Origin: Bacteroides sp.
GTDB taxonomy: Bacteria; Bacteroidota; Bacteroidia; Bacteroidales; Bacteroidaceae
DNA length: 64,000 bases
Direction of reading: 5' to 3'
Assembly: GCA_021203515.1 (NCBI GenBank)
Contig: JAJQAY010000042.1
Span: 1 to 64,000 of the forward strand
This document shows, piece by piece, positions 1-10,105 of this stretch (position 1 is its first letter; each line of letters opens with the position of its first letter). The translations under genes and the position numbers were made by a program. Below the pieces are notes generated by a model. That model ran no database searches, had not been told where the DNA came from, and saw nothing but the letters and a program-made list of their open reading frames with translations.

Positions 1-56
1 GAAGTATTAGGTATTAAGTATTAAATATAAATCATTAATATAAAATTCTATCTTAC

Positions 57-1190
57 ATGAGAACGAAGAACTATTTATGGGCGGTGCTTACGATGGCAAC
101 CCTTTCACTATCTGCATGCAGCAGTGATGAAAACGAAGAACCCAAACCGCAAGGACAGGCTAAACTGGAACTGACACTGAAAGGGACGGCCATGACAAGG
201 GCAACAGGAACATTGCCCACTACCAGCAATGAGGATAAAATCAACCGCATAACGGTAGCGATATTCAACGGTGATGCCGACAAGACGGTGAACGTGATAC
301 AGGAATTCGAGATTACCAATATCAATGATGCCGTAACTGTGAGCTGTACCCAAGGAACGGGATGCACCGGAGTTGTAGTGGCAAACGCTCCGGAAGGTCA
401 TTTTGCGGGCATAATGAAGAAAGACGATTTCGTGAAAAAGACAGTGCTTCTGTCTCAGACACAAGGCAACGTGACAGCAGACGTACAGGATGCGAATAAC
501 CTGCCCATGTCGGGGGATATTAAAGTAAGTACCCAAACCAGTTTCGATATAGGCTCCACTACAGTCACCGCTTCTGCGGAAGTGAGCCGCCTTGTGGCAA
601 GGGTAGCGATAACCAGTATCAAGACGGCGTTCGACCCTAACGGGCAGTATAAAGACGCCACTTTCAAGATAAAGAAGATTTTCCTGCACAATGCGACTTC
701 CACTTCTACGGTAGGGACAGAGGTTCCGACTACAGCCCTTCCCATTTCCGGAAAGGAAGATGCCAGTAACAAGTACTTGCAGCATACACTTTCGAATGTA
801 GCTGTCACAGGCTCGGCATATACTACTCCTTACTGGTTCTACACCTTTGCCACCGGAGCAAACAGTGCAAAGCCTACCAAACTTGTAATTTTCGGTTCAT
901 TCGATGCGGACGGTACAGGAACGGCAGCGACAGATGTATATTATCCCGTGGTAATAAACAAGCTACAGACAGGAACCATCATTAATGACGGAACGAACGA
1001 CGTCACTACCGCCGGAAGCGGCAAAGGCGATATGACTATAGCCCGAAATACGCGTTATAACATTACGGCGACTATCAAGGGCAAGGGCGTGGCCAATCCC
1101 GACAGCGACATCAACCATGCCATAATCAGCCTGAGCGTCACTGTAGCCGATTGGACATTGAATATCAGTCAGGACGTCACATTTAATTAA
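57..1190 (+). CDS. Mfa-like / fimbrillin family lipoprotein
   Basis: Intact 377 aa ORF with lipobox (LSACSSDE). Fimbrillin-like pattern: TRA after the N-terminus, 'VVVANAP', 'NLPMSG', C-terminal 'RNTRYNITATIKG...VTVADW'. Confidence 0.85.
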   Translation: MRTKNYLWAVLTMATLSLSACSSDENEEPKPQGQAKLELTLKGTAMTRATGTLPTTSNEDKINRITVAIFNGDADKTVNVIQEFEITNINDAVTVSCTQGTGCTGVVVANAPEGHFAGIMKKDDFVKKTVLLSQTQGNVTADVQDANNLPMSGDIKVSTQTSFDIGSTTVTASAEVSRLVARVAITSIKTAFDPNGQYKDATFKIKKIFLHNATSTSTVGTEVPTTALPISGKEDASNKYLQHTLSNVAVTGSAYTTPYWFYTFATGANSAKPTKLVIFGSFDADGTGTAATDVYYPVVINKLQTGTIINDGTNDVTTAGSGKGDMTIARNTRYNITATIKGKGVANPDSDINHAIISLSVTVADWTLNISQDVTFN

Positions 1191-1196
1191 GCGGGT

Positions 1197-2135
1197 ATGC
1201 TTCCTTTGATACTCACCGACACCCTCGTAGCAACTGCCCGAAAGGCAGTGTTCTGCACGCTTCTCTTCCTGCTGCCCGCCTCGTGCGTGCGGGAGGACGT
1301 GGACGGGTGTGTGTAGTATGCATTGGACGTGCGCGTGGTAGACAGCGAAGGCAACGACCTCACCGCAAGCGGCATATTGGAGAAGGCGGACGTGTACCTG
1401 TTCAACCCAAAAGGATTTGTACGCATGGTTCCCGCAGGTGCATCTTCCGCCTTCCTTTTCGGTGACGACAGGGACGAGAGGCTGACACTCGTGGCATGGG
1501 GCAACGTGAAGGAAGACACGCTCGTCACCACGGAGGTGGCGCCCGGCACTTCCCTTGAAGATGCCCGGCTGTTGCTGCGCCGTCATGCCGAAGGAACACA
1601 CATCCCGGTGACCGACCTGTTCTACTGCCGCAAGGAGTTGAACGGTGCGGATATGGAAGACACCGGAGATGCCCCGCAGACACGTGGCGGCATGAGGGAA
1701 GACGGGGTGACGCTGGTAATGGAACGGATGGCGGCGGGCGTGAGCGTGCATATGATAGGTTTTACCACAAAATATCCCGAAGGGGGAAGCGCCTGCCACC
1801 TCGTGGTACGCGGCGCGGGAACGGAAATGGACTTCACGGGCAAGGCCGTGGGAGACGAGGCGGGATACAGGCCAGTGTCCTATGCCGACGAGGCGGGAGA
1901 CATTCATACAGAACCTTTTCATGTGTTCCCCACCTGTGGGGAACAGCATATTGCGGTAGACATCTATCGTCGTGGGGAGAAACTGTGTACCGTTACTCAG
2001 AACAGCAAGTTCGAACCTATATGCACGCCTGCGGGCAAGTATACGGGTATTCTGCTGGATTTCAGACATACCACGTTGCGGGTGTCGGTGACGGTGCTGT
2101 CTTGGGGAGAAGTTTTACAGGATACGGAAATATAA
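1197..2135 (+). pseudogene. FimB/Mfa2 family fimbrial lipoprotein, interrupted by an in-frame TAG
   Basis: ATG at 1197 reads MLPLILTDTLVATARKAVFCTLLFLLPASCVREDVDGCV*YALDVRVVDSEGNDLT. The TAG at about 1314 is in frame with the 270 aa ORF that follows. Confidence 0.75.
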
Positions 2136-2155
2136 AGAATGGCAAGTGAAGTGAT

Positions 2156-4568
2156 ATGATAAAACTGTTTGAACATCCGGTGCACAGGGAGATAGATGAG
2201 CCTGTACCTTTCTGTTGGAAGGTACTCATTGCGGCTATAATGGCGTTTGCCTTGTTGGTGATGATAGGGGTATGCGTGTCCTGCCAAGAGGAAAGTGCGG
2301 GTAATGGAGAAGAAGGCGGGCAGCCTGCCACCATACAGCTACAGGTGAAGGGTGAGGAACAGGCGGACATGACCACGAGGGCAGTCAATGAAACGGTCAT
2401 CAATGACATGCATGTACTCATATATGACAGTTCCGGGGAACTTATCGGGCAAAAGTATCAAAGCGGCAATACTACCATAACGGTGGATACCCGGAGTGCT
2501 GCCAACTGCACCGTCTATGTCATAGCCAACACGGCGGATGCCGAGCTGTTCAAGGGCTACGACTATCACTCGGAGAGTGCATTGAAAGAAAAGGTGCGTA
2601 CCAACAAAGCCCTGATACTGAGCACTGCAAGCAACCTGCCCATGTCGGGAAGCAAGAAGAATGCCACAATCAGGGCGGGGCAAATTCATTGGGGACACTG
2701 CCGGTGGCACGCATGGCGGCAAAGCTGGTATTCAATATCGGCATAAAGGAAGGCAGCGGGATAATCATCGACAGGTATATCGTGTGCAATGTTCCGATGC
2801 GGACTTACTACATCGCCCGTCCGTTGAGTACGGAAGCGGAGCTCGTGGACAAGGAAACGGAAACCGCCGATAACGCGGCAGTTCCGGCTACAGCATCGCA
2901 CTGGGGAAACAGTGCCACCGTCAAACTTGATGCAGGCACGACCTCTGCCAGAAATATCATTTTCTACATGTACGAGAACAGGCGGGGAGTAAAGAATAGC
3001 ATCACCGAACAAAAGAATAAGAGCAGGACTGTTGCACCAACGCGTGCCACCTACTTGTATGTCGGCGGGACGGTGAACGGAGTAGAGGTAATATGGAGAA
3101 TATTTCTGGGAGCGAACAACACAAGCAATTTCAATATCAAGCGGAATTGTTCATATACATACAACATCACGCTGAACGATGCGGTGACAGCAGATACGAG
3201 AGTGGATATAGACTTTGCGAATACGATAAACCTGAACGAGGCGGGCACTGCCAACTGCTATCTTGCGTCGAAAACTTGTGCATGGCATAAATTTAAGGCG
3301 ACAGTGAGAGGAAACGGTACAAAAACTTTCGCTGAGATTTCTCCAACGGGAAGTGAACTGCCTGCCAATGCCGCTATATCGCCTGCCAGTGCGGAACTTG
3401 TCTGGGAAACCGGGAAGCACAACGGTATCATACAGCACGTATCACTTACAGATGACGGATATGTGCTTTTCAAGACAGGAGATATGGATGAAGGCAATGC
3501 CGTGATTGCGGTAAAAGATGGAAGTGGCAAGGTGCTGTGGAGTTGGCATATCTGGAAAACATCGTTTGATTTGGCAGGATTGAACGCCAATCATGTACAG
3601 ACCTATGTTACAAGGCCAAGAAATGTGGGTGAACACTATGTACCGACTGCACGTTCTTTAGCAATGATGGATCGAGATTTTGGTGCGGCGAGTAATGTGC
3701 CTTCTCAAGATGATAAAGTGGCGCAACTTATGGCCTATATTATCAATTTGGTCGTAAAGATCCGTTTCCTACTGCTAAAAGATGGGAATACATAGGAACC
3801 AGCGGTTCAGAAATAGAGGATGTCTTTTTGAAAGATAAAACAACACCGCTTACCACCCTACAATTACAATCTTCTCCATATCAAATAACAGCTTCCAATC
3901 AAAGTGTTGCTAAATGTATAACAACTGCTATTGAGAACCCATTGACATTTATACTTTGCAATAGTAGTGATGGTAGTTCAAATAATTGGATTTATGGAGC
4001 TGTGCCCCAATCCGCAGCTTGGAAAGCATCCAATAAACTATGGGGCAGTGACTTTAATAATACAGCGACAAGTCAAGCTTATGATGTTAAATTTATTGGG
4101 AAAACTATTTATGACCCTTGTCCGCATGGCTGGTGTGCTCCTCCTCATGATACATGGACAAACTTTGTACTTTTCTCCAGTGGGTATAATGTAGATGGTC
4201 GGTATCCTAGCGTAGGTGGAGTATATCAAAATACGTATGCAAAAGATTATTTTAATACTGTAGCGGAAGATAAATATGTGTATTCTTCAAACATGACAGA
4301 GGCTCCTATTTTTGGGCATCGTTTTTATATCAACGGCAGTTCGGGAACTACAGCTTTTTATCCGGTAAGCGGCTATAGGGATAATTTAACCGGAGTTATA
4401 TTTTATATTGCTAAAGCTTATTTGGGCTGGTCGTCTACTTCATACCTTCCTAATAGCGTGCGAAGTATTTATTTTGGATCCGGGGTATATTGGGTGTATG
4501 CGGAGGGAAATCACGGTCGTTCTGTCGGAATGTCTGTACGCTGTGTCAAAGAAGCATCTGTAAGGTAG
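2156..4568 (+). pseudogene. Large Mfa-like/DUF4906-type fimbrial protein with a C-terminal FISUMP-like domain, in three frames
   Basis: Fragments 2156-2746, 2689-3795 and 3828-4568 join via frameshifts near 2680 and 3730. Reading the alternate frame gives MDRDFGAA...GLYYQFGRKDPFPTAKRW, then DPCPHGWCAPP...YWVYAEGNHGRSVGMSVRCVKE. Confidence 0.7.
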
Positions 4569-4646
4569 CTCCTCTTGCATACTACAGGTTGTATAGTTTT
4601 ATATTGCTAATTGTATTACGAATTATATTTCTAAACATAAAGAAAT

Positions 4647-4694
4647 ACCGGTGGCAAGAGGATGCTTTCTTCTTCCTCTGGCACAGCCACCGGT
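4647..4694. repeat. Inverted repeat / hairpin downstream of fimbrial locus
   Basis: ACCGGTGGC (4647-4655) pairs with GCCACCGGT (4686-4694), with an inner AGAGGA/TCCTCT pairing. No T-tract follows. Confidence 0.6.
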
Positions 4695-4755
4695 TGACTG
4701 AGCATCGCGACGAGGATGTGACATCACTGTCCGATGCGTTTTTGTTTGTTTGCGA

Positions 4756-4789
4756 GCCTTTTATCCCAAGCGAGGGATAAGAGGCTCTC
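4756..4789. repeat. 14-bp stem hairpin, possible bidirectional terminator
   Basis: GAGCCTTTTATCCC / GGGATAAGAGGCTC with 6-nt loop; one G-T wobble. Confidence 0.65.
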
Positions 4790-4816
4790 TCGTTAAATAA
4801 AAAAGTCTGAGGAATA

Positions 4817-4847
4817 ATTGCCATTACAGCATAAATGGTTACTTTTG
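4817..4847 (+). promoter_or_regulatory. Candidate Bacteroides-type promoter for the KilA-N gene
   Basis: -7 TACTTTTG (TAnnTTTG consensus) at 4840-4847, with ATTG (near TTTG) 19 nt upstream. Confidence 0.4.
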
Positions 4848-4919
4848 TGTCATATAGAATAAAGGAGAAAGCCCAAGAATAGAAGCCTGTTAAGGATAAA
4901 AAGATAATAAAAAAATAAG

Positions 4920-5588
4920 ATGACAAAGATAAATGTACAGCAAACGAGTATTACCATATTGCAGGTAAATGAGAAAGATTACATTTCATTGACCGATATA
5001 GCCCGCCATAAGAGTGATGACCCCACCACTGTGATAGGAAATTGGATGAGAAACCGCAATACAATTGAGTATCTGGGCATTTGGGAAACCTTATACAATC
5101 CAGGATTTAAACCCCTCGAATTCGAGGGGTTTAGAAGGGAAGCCGGCTTGAACGCTTTTACTCTTTCTCCTCAAAAGTGGATAAACACTACCGATGCAAT
5201 AGGTATAGTATCCCGTTCGGGACGTTATGGCGGTACATTTGCCCACAAAGATATTGCATTCAAATTTGCCAGTTGGATATCTGTTGAATTTGAACTATAT
5301 CTTGTCAAGGAGTTCCAACGCCTCAAAGAACAGGAACAAGCGCAACTGGGTTGGAGCGCCAAGCGGGAATTGTCGAAGATAAACTATCGCATACACACCG
5401 ATGCTATAAAACAAAACCTTATTCCGGCGGAAGTTATCCCGCAACAGGCCTCACGCATCTATGCCAGCGAAGCCGATGTACTAAATGTGGCTATGTTCGG
5501 TGTCACCGCCCTCGAATGGCGCGATGCACACCCTGGCCTGAAAGGGAATGTGCGCGACTATGCGAGGGATAAGAGGCTCTCTTTGTAA
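4920..5588 (+). CDS. KilA-N domain protein, apparently 3'-truncated
   Basis: KilA-N motif (DYISLTDIARHKSDDPTTVIGNWMRNRNTIEYLGIWE...FAHKDIAFKFASWIS). The C-terminus ends DYARDKRLSL inside a repeated 21-nt sequence. Confidence 0.85.
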   Translation: MTKINVQQTSITILQVNEKDYISLTDIARHKSDDPTTVIGNWMRNRNTIEYLGIWETLYNPGFKPLEFEGFRREAGLNAFTLSPQKWINTTDAIGIVSRSGRYGGTFAHKDIAFKFASWISVEFELYLVKEFQRLKEQEQAQLGWSAKRELSKINYRIHTDAIKQNLIPAEVIPQQASRIYASEADVLNVAMFGVTALEWRDAHPGLKGNVRDYARDKRLSL

Positions 5589-5665
5589 TTTGATAACGCA
5601 TTTTTATCATCTTATCAGATGACAAATAAAAATAAAAGCTTATATTTACAGAAATATCGTGAGTA

Positions 5666-5812
5666 ATGAAAAAGTATACAAAAGAAGAAGCTATAAAAGC
5701 GGTAAAAAGAATGATTGCCGAAAAGAAAGAGGTCATCAGATGGATGAACTCTAATGAGTCGTATACTGATTTGAAAAACAAAGGTATCACTTTAGGAAAA
5801 ATAGGTGACTGA
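5666..5812 (+). CDS. Small 48 aa hypothetical protein
   Basis: MKKYTKEEAIKAVKRMIAEKKEVIRWMNSNESYTDLKNKGITLGKIGD*. Ends 2 nt before the next ATG, so probably co-transcribed. Below the ORF-track length cutoff. Confidence 0.5.
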   Translation: MKKYTKEEAIKAVKRMIAEKKEVIRWMNSNESYTDLKNKGITLGKIGD

Positions 5813-5814
5813 TA

Positions 5815-6326
5815 ATGGCAGAAGAACCGGATCGTGCGATAGTATCCTTGAATGCTATAAATCAGAAAGCTCCCTATCATGTTCTGTTTAAGGAAAGTCA
5901 GCCTAATGTACTGCAATTTATAACCGACAAGGGGTTAATTTACAATATAACTTTCGTCGTAGACCGGACGTTAGTATTATCCAATATTTTTCAGCTTGTC
6001 ATAGAAGAGGCGCTTCAAATGCATGCTTCCCATGATCCTAAAATAGAACAGACAATAATAGCCATAGTAGAAGATTTCTTTTCGGATAAAGAAAGAGTAC
6101 TTTCTTTTGTCTGTGATACTAAGGGAGCGCATGAAGTTGCTCGAAACTTATTGTTTCATAAGTGGTTCACTAAATATAATAAAAAAGAATTACTGAAAAA
6201 TAGATGGTGTCGTACATGCTGATGAAACAACTTTTTATTCCTCAATTATTTGTAGACAAAGAAATCCCAATCTTGAAATCATCAAGTCTACCTATATGGA
6301 CTTGATAGATGAGTTGCAGAAATAGG
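5815..6326 (+). pseudogene. DUF6169-like hypothetical protein, frameshifted at an A-run
   Basis: ORF 5815-6222. Shifting frame at the A-run near 6195 extends the protein as IDGVVHADETTFYSSIICRQRNPNLEIIKSTYMDLIDELQK*. Confidence 0.5.
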
Positions 6327-6360
6327 TAATTCTTAGCCTTACTTGTTGAAAGAAGGCAAT

Positions 6361-6675
6361 TCATAATACAATGCCTTCGTTTACTATATTTACATAAAAC
6401 GGTGTTTTGAACGGACGGTTTTCCCAAAGCTTTTTCAGCATGACAATCGGACTGATAGAAATGCCTGTCTTTAATTCTAATTCATAAAGAGGAAGAGTTA
6501 TAGCTTCTTCCTGTGTTAATGTCAATTTCTCGCCATCAACCAGAATTAGCAGGTCTATATCGCTGTCCGGACGAGCGTCTCCACGAGCTTCCGAACCAAA
6601 CAGAATGGTCTTTGCCGTAGGAGCTATATTCTGTATAGTCTTCCTGATTTGTTCAACAATCTCTATCCGTCTCAT
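6361..6675 (-). CDS. MNT-type nucleotidyltransferase domain protein
   Basis: MRRIEIVEQIRKTIQNIAPTAKTILFGSEARGDARPDSDIDLLILVD carries the GSxARGDxxxDSDIDL nucleotidyltransferase signature. Confidence 0.85.
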   Translation of the reverse strand: MRRIEIVEQIRKTIQNIAPTAKTILFGSEARGDARPDSDIDLLILVDGEKLTLTQEEAITLPLYELELKTGISISPIVMLKKLWENRPFKTPFYVNIVNEGIVL

Positions 6676-6756
6676 AGCTAAAAAAATGAGTATATAGAAC
6701 GAAGATACAACATTATCTCTAATAAGCAACATTCTCTGCTTTTCTTTCCGGGTTCA

Positions 6757-6939
6757 TCACTCTGCTTCTTCCTCTTTCCCGGCCTTCTTTCCTGTTTTCT
6801 TCCCTTTTCTTCTCTTAAATAGTGTTACTGAATACCTGATACCTTGTTGTAGTATGTTTTGGAAGGGATACTCAAGGTTTTCATCCCCTTTTGGAAATGT
6901 TCTTTTGGTTGCCGCCGAAGTTGCCGCATCTTTGCAGCG
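6757..6939 (-). pseudogene. Start-less open frame ending in a Lys-rich tail, possible gene remnant
   Basis: Reads ...TKRTFPKGDENLEYPFQNILQQGIRYSVTLFKRRKGKKTGKKAGKEEEAE* with no ATG. The plus strand here is strongly pyrimidine-biased. Confidence 0.3.
6904..6934 (+). promoter_or_regulatory. Candidate Bacteroides-type promoter for the HU-like gene
   Basis: TTTG (6904-6907), 19 nt, then CATCTTTG (6927-6934), close to the TTTG-N19-TAnnTTTG consensus. Confidence 0.45.
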
Positions 6940-6995
6940 TTAACGTTGACAAAGAGATTTAAAAACGAAAGTAGTAACTAAAAAACATTTGAATT

Positions 6996-7509
6996 ATGAC
7001 AATCTTGTTTAGAAAGTATCAACGCTTATCCAATCTGATGGATAAGAAATCTGCAAAGAAAGTTTATCCGGTTATCCTGTATGCGTATGGCAAAGGCTGC
7101 GACACTGACCGAAGTTGCCAAAACAATCAGTGAAAACTCCGGTGTGAGTGAGGGTGAGACGATAAGTGTCCTCAAAGACTACCGTACCTTATTGAAGAAA
7201 ATTCTGCTTTCGGGACGTGCCGTCAACGTGGACGGCTTGGGATACTTCTACCTCGCCGCCCAGAGCAAAGGCAGGGATAAAGCAGAGGAGTTTACCGCCA
7301 ATGACATTACGGGCTTGCGCATCTGCTTCCGTGCCAACAAGGATATATGCATTGTTGCCGCAGGCTCTACACGCTCCGATGGTCTGAACTTTAAGGATGT
7401 AGACCGCATAAAGGGCGGAGAATTTGCCGGAGAAGGCGGAGAGGACGGAAACGGTGGAAGCGGTGAAGGCGGCAAAGATGAAGACCAAGAGGAAAATCCG
7501 CTCGGATAA
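6996..7509 (+). pseudogene. HU-like DNA-binding protein with Gly-rich tail (HU-HIG type), one frameshift
   Basis: MTILFRKYQRLSNLMDKKSAKKVYPVILYAYGK continues in another frame as AATLTEVAKTISENSGVSEGETISVLKDYRTLLKKILLSGRAVNVDGLGYF. The C-terminus is GEGGEDGNGGSGEGG. Confidence 0.75.
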
Positions 7510-7566
7510 AGCACCCGGAACAGATGAACGGTAATCTTCTATACAAACCGAAGGGAGGTGTGAGAC

Positions 7567-7662
7567 ATGAAGAAAACAATCTGGACTAAAATCCTGAAAG
7601 TGCTGATAGCAGCAGCAACCGCCATAGTGGGCGTCTTGGGAGGCACGAATGTGCTGAAGTAA
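7567..7662 (+). CDS. 'smalltalk' family micro-protein
   Basis: 31 aa MKKTIWTKILKVLIAAATAIVGVLGGTNVLK*, directly downstream of the HU-like gene. Matches the recalled pattern of this Bacteroidales micro-protein family. Confidence 0.75.
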   Translation: MKKTIWTKILKVLIAAATAIVGVLGGTNVLK

Positions 7663-8068
7663 AGGGATTTAGTAGTATTTAAGGTATGCAAGCCTCTTTC
7701 CTTGTAATAAGGAAGGATGCTTCTTCTGTTCATGCAGAATTACCTTTTTCGTACATTTGAAAGTATGGTCTTGCGCAGCTACCGGCCTGCTTTGACAAAC
7801 GCTTTTATCCCGTCTTATTTTCCTATAACTATTGTAATATCGTACATAGAGGCATGGGTATTTTCTCGCCTGTATTATTAAATAATATTAAGAAAGTCCT
7901 CGCCTTATTATGTTTATTTTTTTCTTGCATCAATAAATGACTGTTTATTTGAAGTTTATTAGACTTTTTGCATAAAACTTTTGTCAGAAGTTTTGTTCTT
8001 AATGGCATGACACTTTCGGGCTATTAAAAATTTCATATATGGTTAACTTAAGATTGCATAATGTAAAG

Positions 8069-8632
8069 ATGAATAAAATCCATAGGCTTGTAGTGGCTCT
8101 GGCATGTGTTGCCGGAACCTGGAACGTGGGCCAGGCGCAAGAAGCAGGCATAAAGACCAACTTGCTTTATGATGCTACGACCACCTTAAATCTTGGAGTG
8201 GAAATTGGTATGGGGCGAAAGATGACGCTGGATATATCGGGTAACTACAATCCCTGGCGGTTTGGAGACTACCGACTAAAACATGGCCTGATACAACCGG
8301 AGCTACGCTACTGGACCTGTGAAAAATTCAACGGGCACTTTTTCGGGTTACACGGATTTTACGGAAGGTATAATGTGGGAGGACTGCCTTTCAACAGCAA
8401 TATGAGGCATAGCCGCTATCAAGGATACTTGTATGGTGGCGGTTTCTCCTACGGTTATCAATGGATATTGAGCGATCATTGGAATTTGGAAGCCACGCTG
8501 GGGCTGGGCTATGCCCATTTGCGAGACAAGAAATATCCTTGTGCAAACTGTGGAGAGGTTATCAAAAAATCTCATCACAACTATGTCGGTCCTACCAAAG
8601 CCGCTATCAGCATTATATATATCATTAAATAA
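8069..8632 (+). CDS. DUF3575 domain-containing protein
   Basis: AGIKTNLLYDATTTLNLGVEIGMGRKMTLDISGNYNPW...HPELRYW-type motif, followed by DUF3868-like gene as in Mfa operons. Confidence 0.85.
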   Translation: MNKIHRLVVALACVAGTWNVGQAQEAGIKTNLLYDATTTLNLGVEIGMGRKMTLDISGNYNPWRFGDYRLKHGLIQPELRYWTCEKFNGHFFGLHGFYGRYNVGGLPFNSNMRHSRYQGYLYGGGFSYGYQWILSDHWNLEATLGLGYAHLRDKKYPCANCGEVIKKSHHNYVGPTKAAISIIYIIK

Positions 8633-8638
8633 TTTCGT

Positions 8639-10065
8639 ATGGAAACTATGAAAACAATACTTTTGTATGTGTTTATTGCCTTGCTTCCCCTTTCGGCGAA
8701 GGTAACGGAAGTGTCGGGCATCAAAGTGACGGATTGCACCGCCCAGCGCAGAAGCGACCTGATAGACCTAAACTTCCTGCTTGATTGCACCGGCATAACC
8801 ATTTCTTCCAATGAACAACTGGAAGTGCAGCCCGCGCTTGTGGGAGAGAATGATACGCTCTGTTTACCCTCCCTGTTTTTCACAGGACATATCCGTGATA
8901 AAGTCAATCATCGGCGTGCACGCTTTTATGGAGAAGCGACCGTCGGTTATGCAAATTACAACATGGAGCAACTGGAAGACGCGCGGCATACTAAGATATC
9001 CTACTCCCGCCAGATACCTTTCAGCGACTGGATGTACGGCAGCCGGCTGGTATTGAAAAACAAAGTGACCGGATGTGCCGAATGTCAACGTGAATTGGCG
9101 GATGTACCGATGGCCTATATTCCTCATAAACTGGCGGTAAGCTATATCATTCCCCCAGCCGGAGCAGAAGACACGGCGCAAGAATGTTTCCCTCTACCTG
9201 AACTTTCAACAAGGTAAATCGGACATCCTGCCGGAATACATGGACAACCGGACGGAACTGGCTAAGGCAGACAGCCTGATAGCCGAACTGACAGGCGACT
9301 CTTATATTGTGGTAGACTCGATAAGGATTATCGGTTATGCTTCTCCCGAAGGGAAGTATGACTATAACACCCGACTTTCCGGGGAACGGGCCGAAGCTTT
9401 GAAAAGATATCTGGAAAGGGTATATACTCCGAAAGGGTACATCCTCACTACTTCTGCCGCTTCCGAAGACTGGGACGGACTCTATAAAGCGTCAGCAACG
9501 GTAGTTTGCCGTACCGTGCCCGAATATTATCCATTATAGACAGCATCTCCGAACCGGATGCCCGAGATAATTACGTCCGGCAACTTGACGGCGGCGTGAC
9601 GTATGCCAACATGGTGCAGAACCTTTATCCGCCTTTGAGGCGGGTGGTATGCGACGCATGTTATGTGGTAAAGCCATTTACGACGGCGCAGGCCAAACAA
9701 AGACTTGCCACTCATCCGGAACAGTTGAGCCTGAATGAAATGTATCTCATCGCCCGGAGCTATCCCGTAGGTTCTCCGGAGTTTAACTCTCTTTTCACCG
9801 AGATGCTGTTTTTATATCCCGATAACATGGTTGCAAAAAACAACCTTGCCGCCGTAGCGCTCGATGCCGGAAACATGGAACAGGCGGATAGATGTCTGGA
9901 AAGCGTCCGGCAACTGCCCGAAGTGCAAAACAATCTGGGTATTCTCCTCTACCGGCAAGGAAATGTGGACGAGGCTAACATTGCTTTGAAAAAGCTTGTG
10001 CCTACGGCTGCAAGGAGGCCGTCTATAATTTGCAGGAGATCAATTCTTGTGTGGCTATTCATTAG
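8639..10065 (+). pseudogene. DUF3868 domain protein with C-terminal repeat region, several frameshifts
   Basis: Fragments 8639-9217, 9240-9539 and 9506 onward. The alternate frame near 9990 gives FEKACAYGCKEAVYNLQEINSCVAIH*. Confidence 0.7.
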
Positions 10066-10105
10066 CACTAAATATATTTTATTAATTCCTAAACCTTACT
10101 TAACA

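Noticed and set aside
963-2069. 368 aa minus-strand ORF over FimB/Mfa2
   Set aside because: Overlaps two well-supported plus-strand genes and has no recognisable motif.
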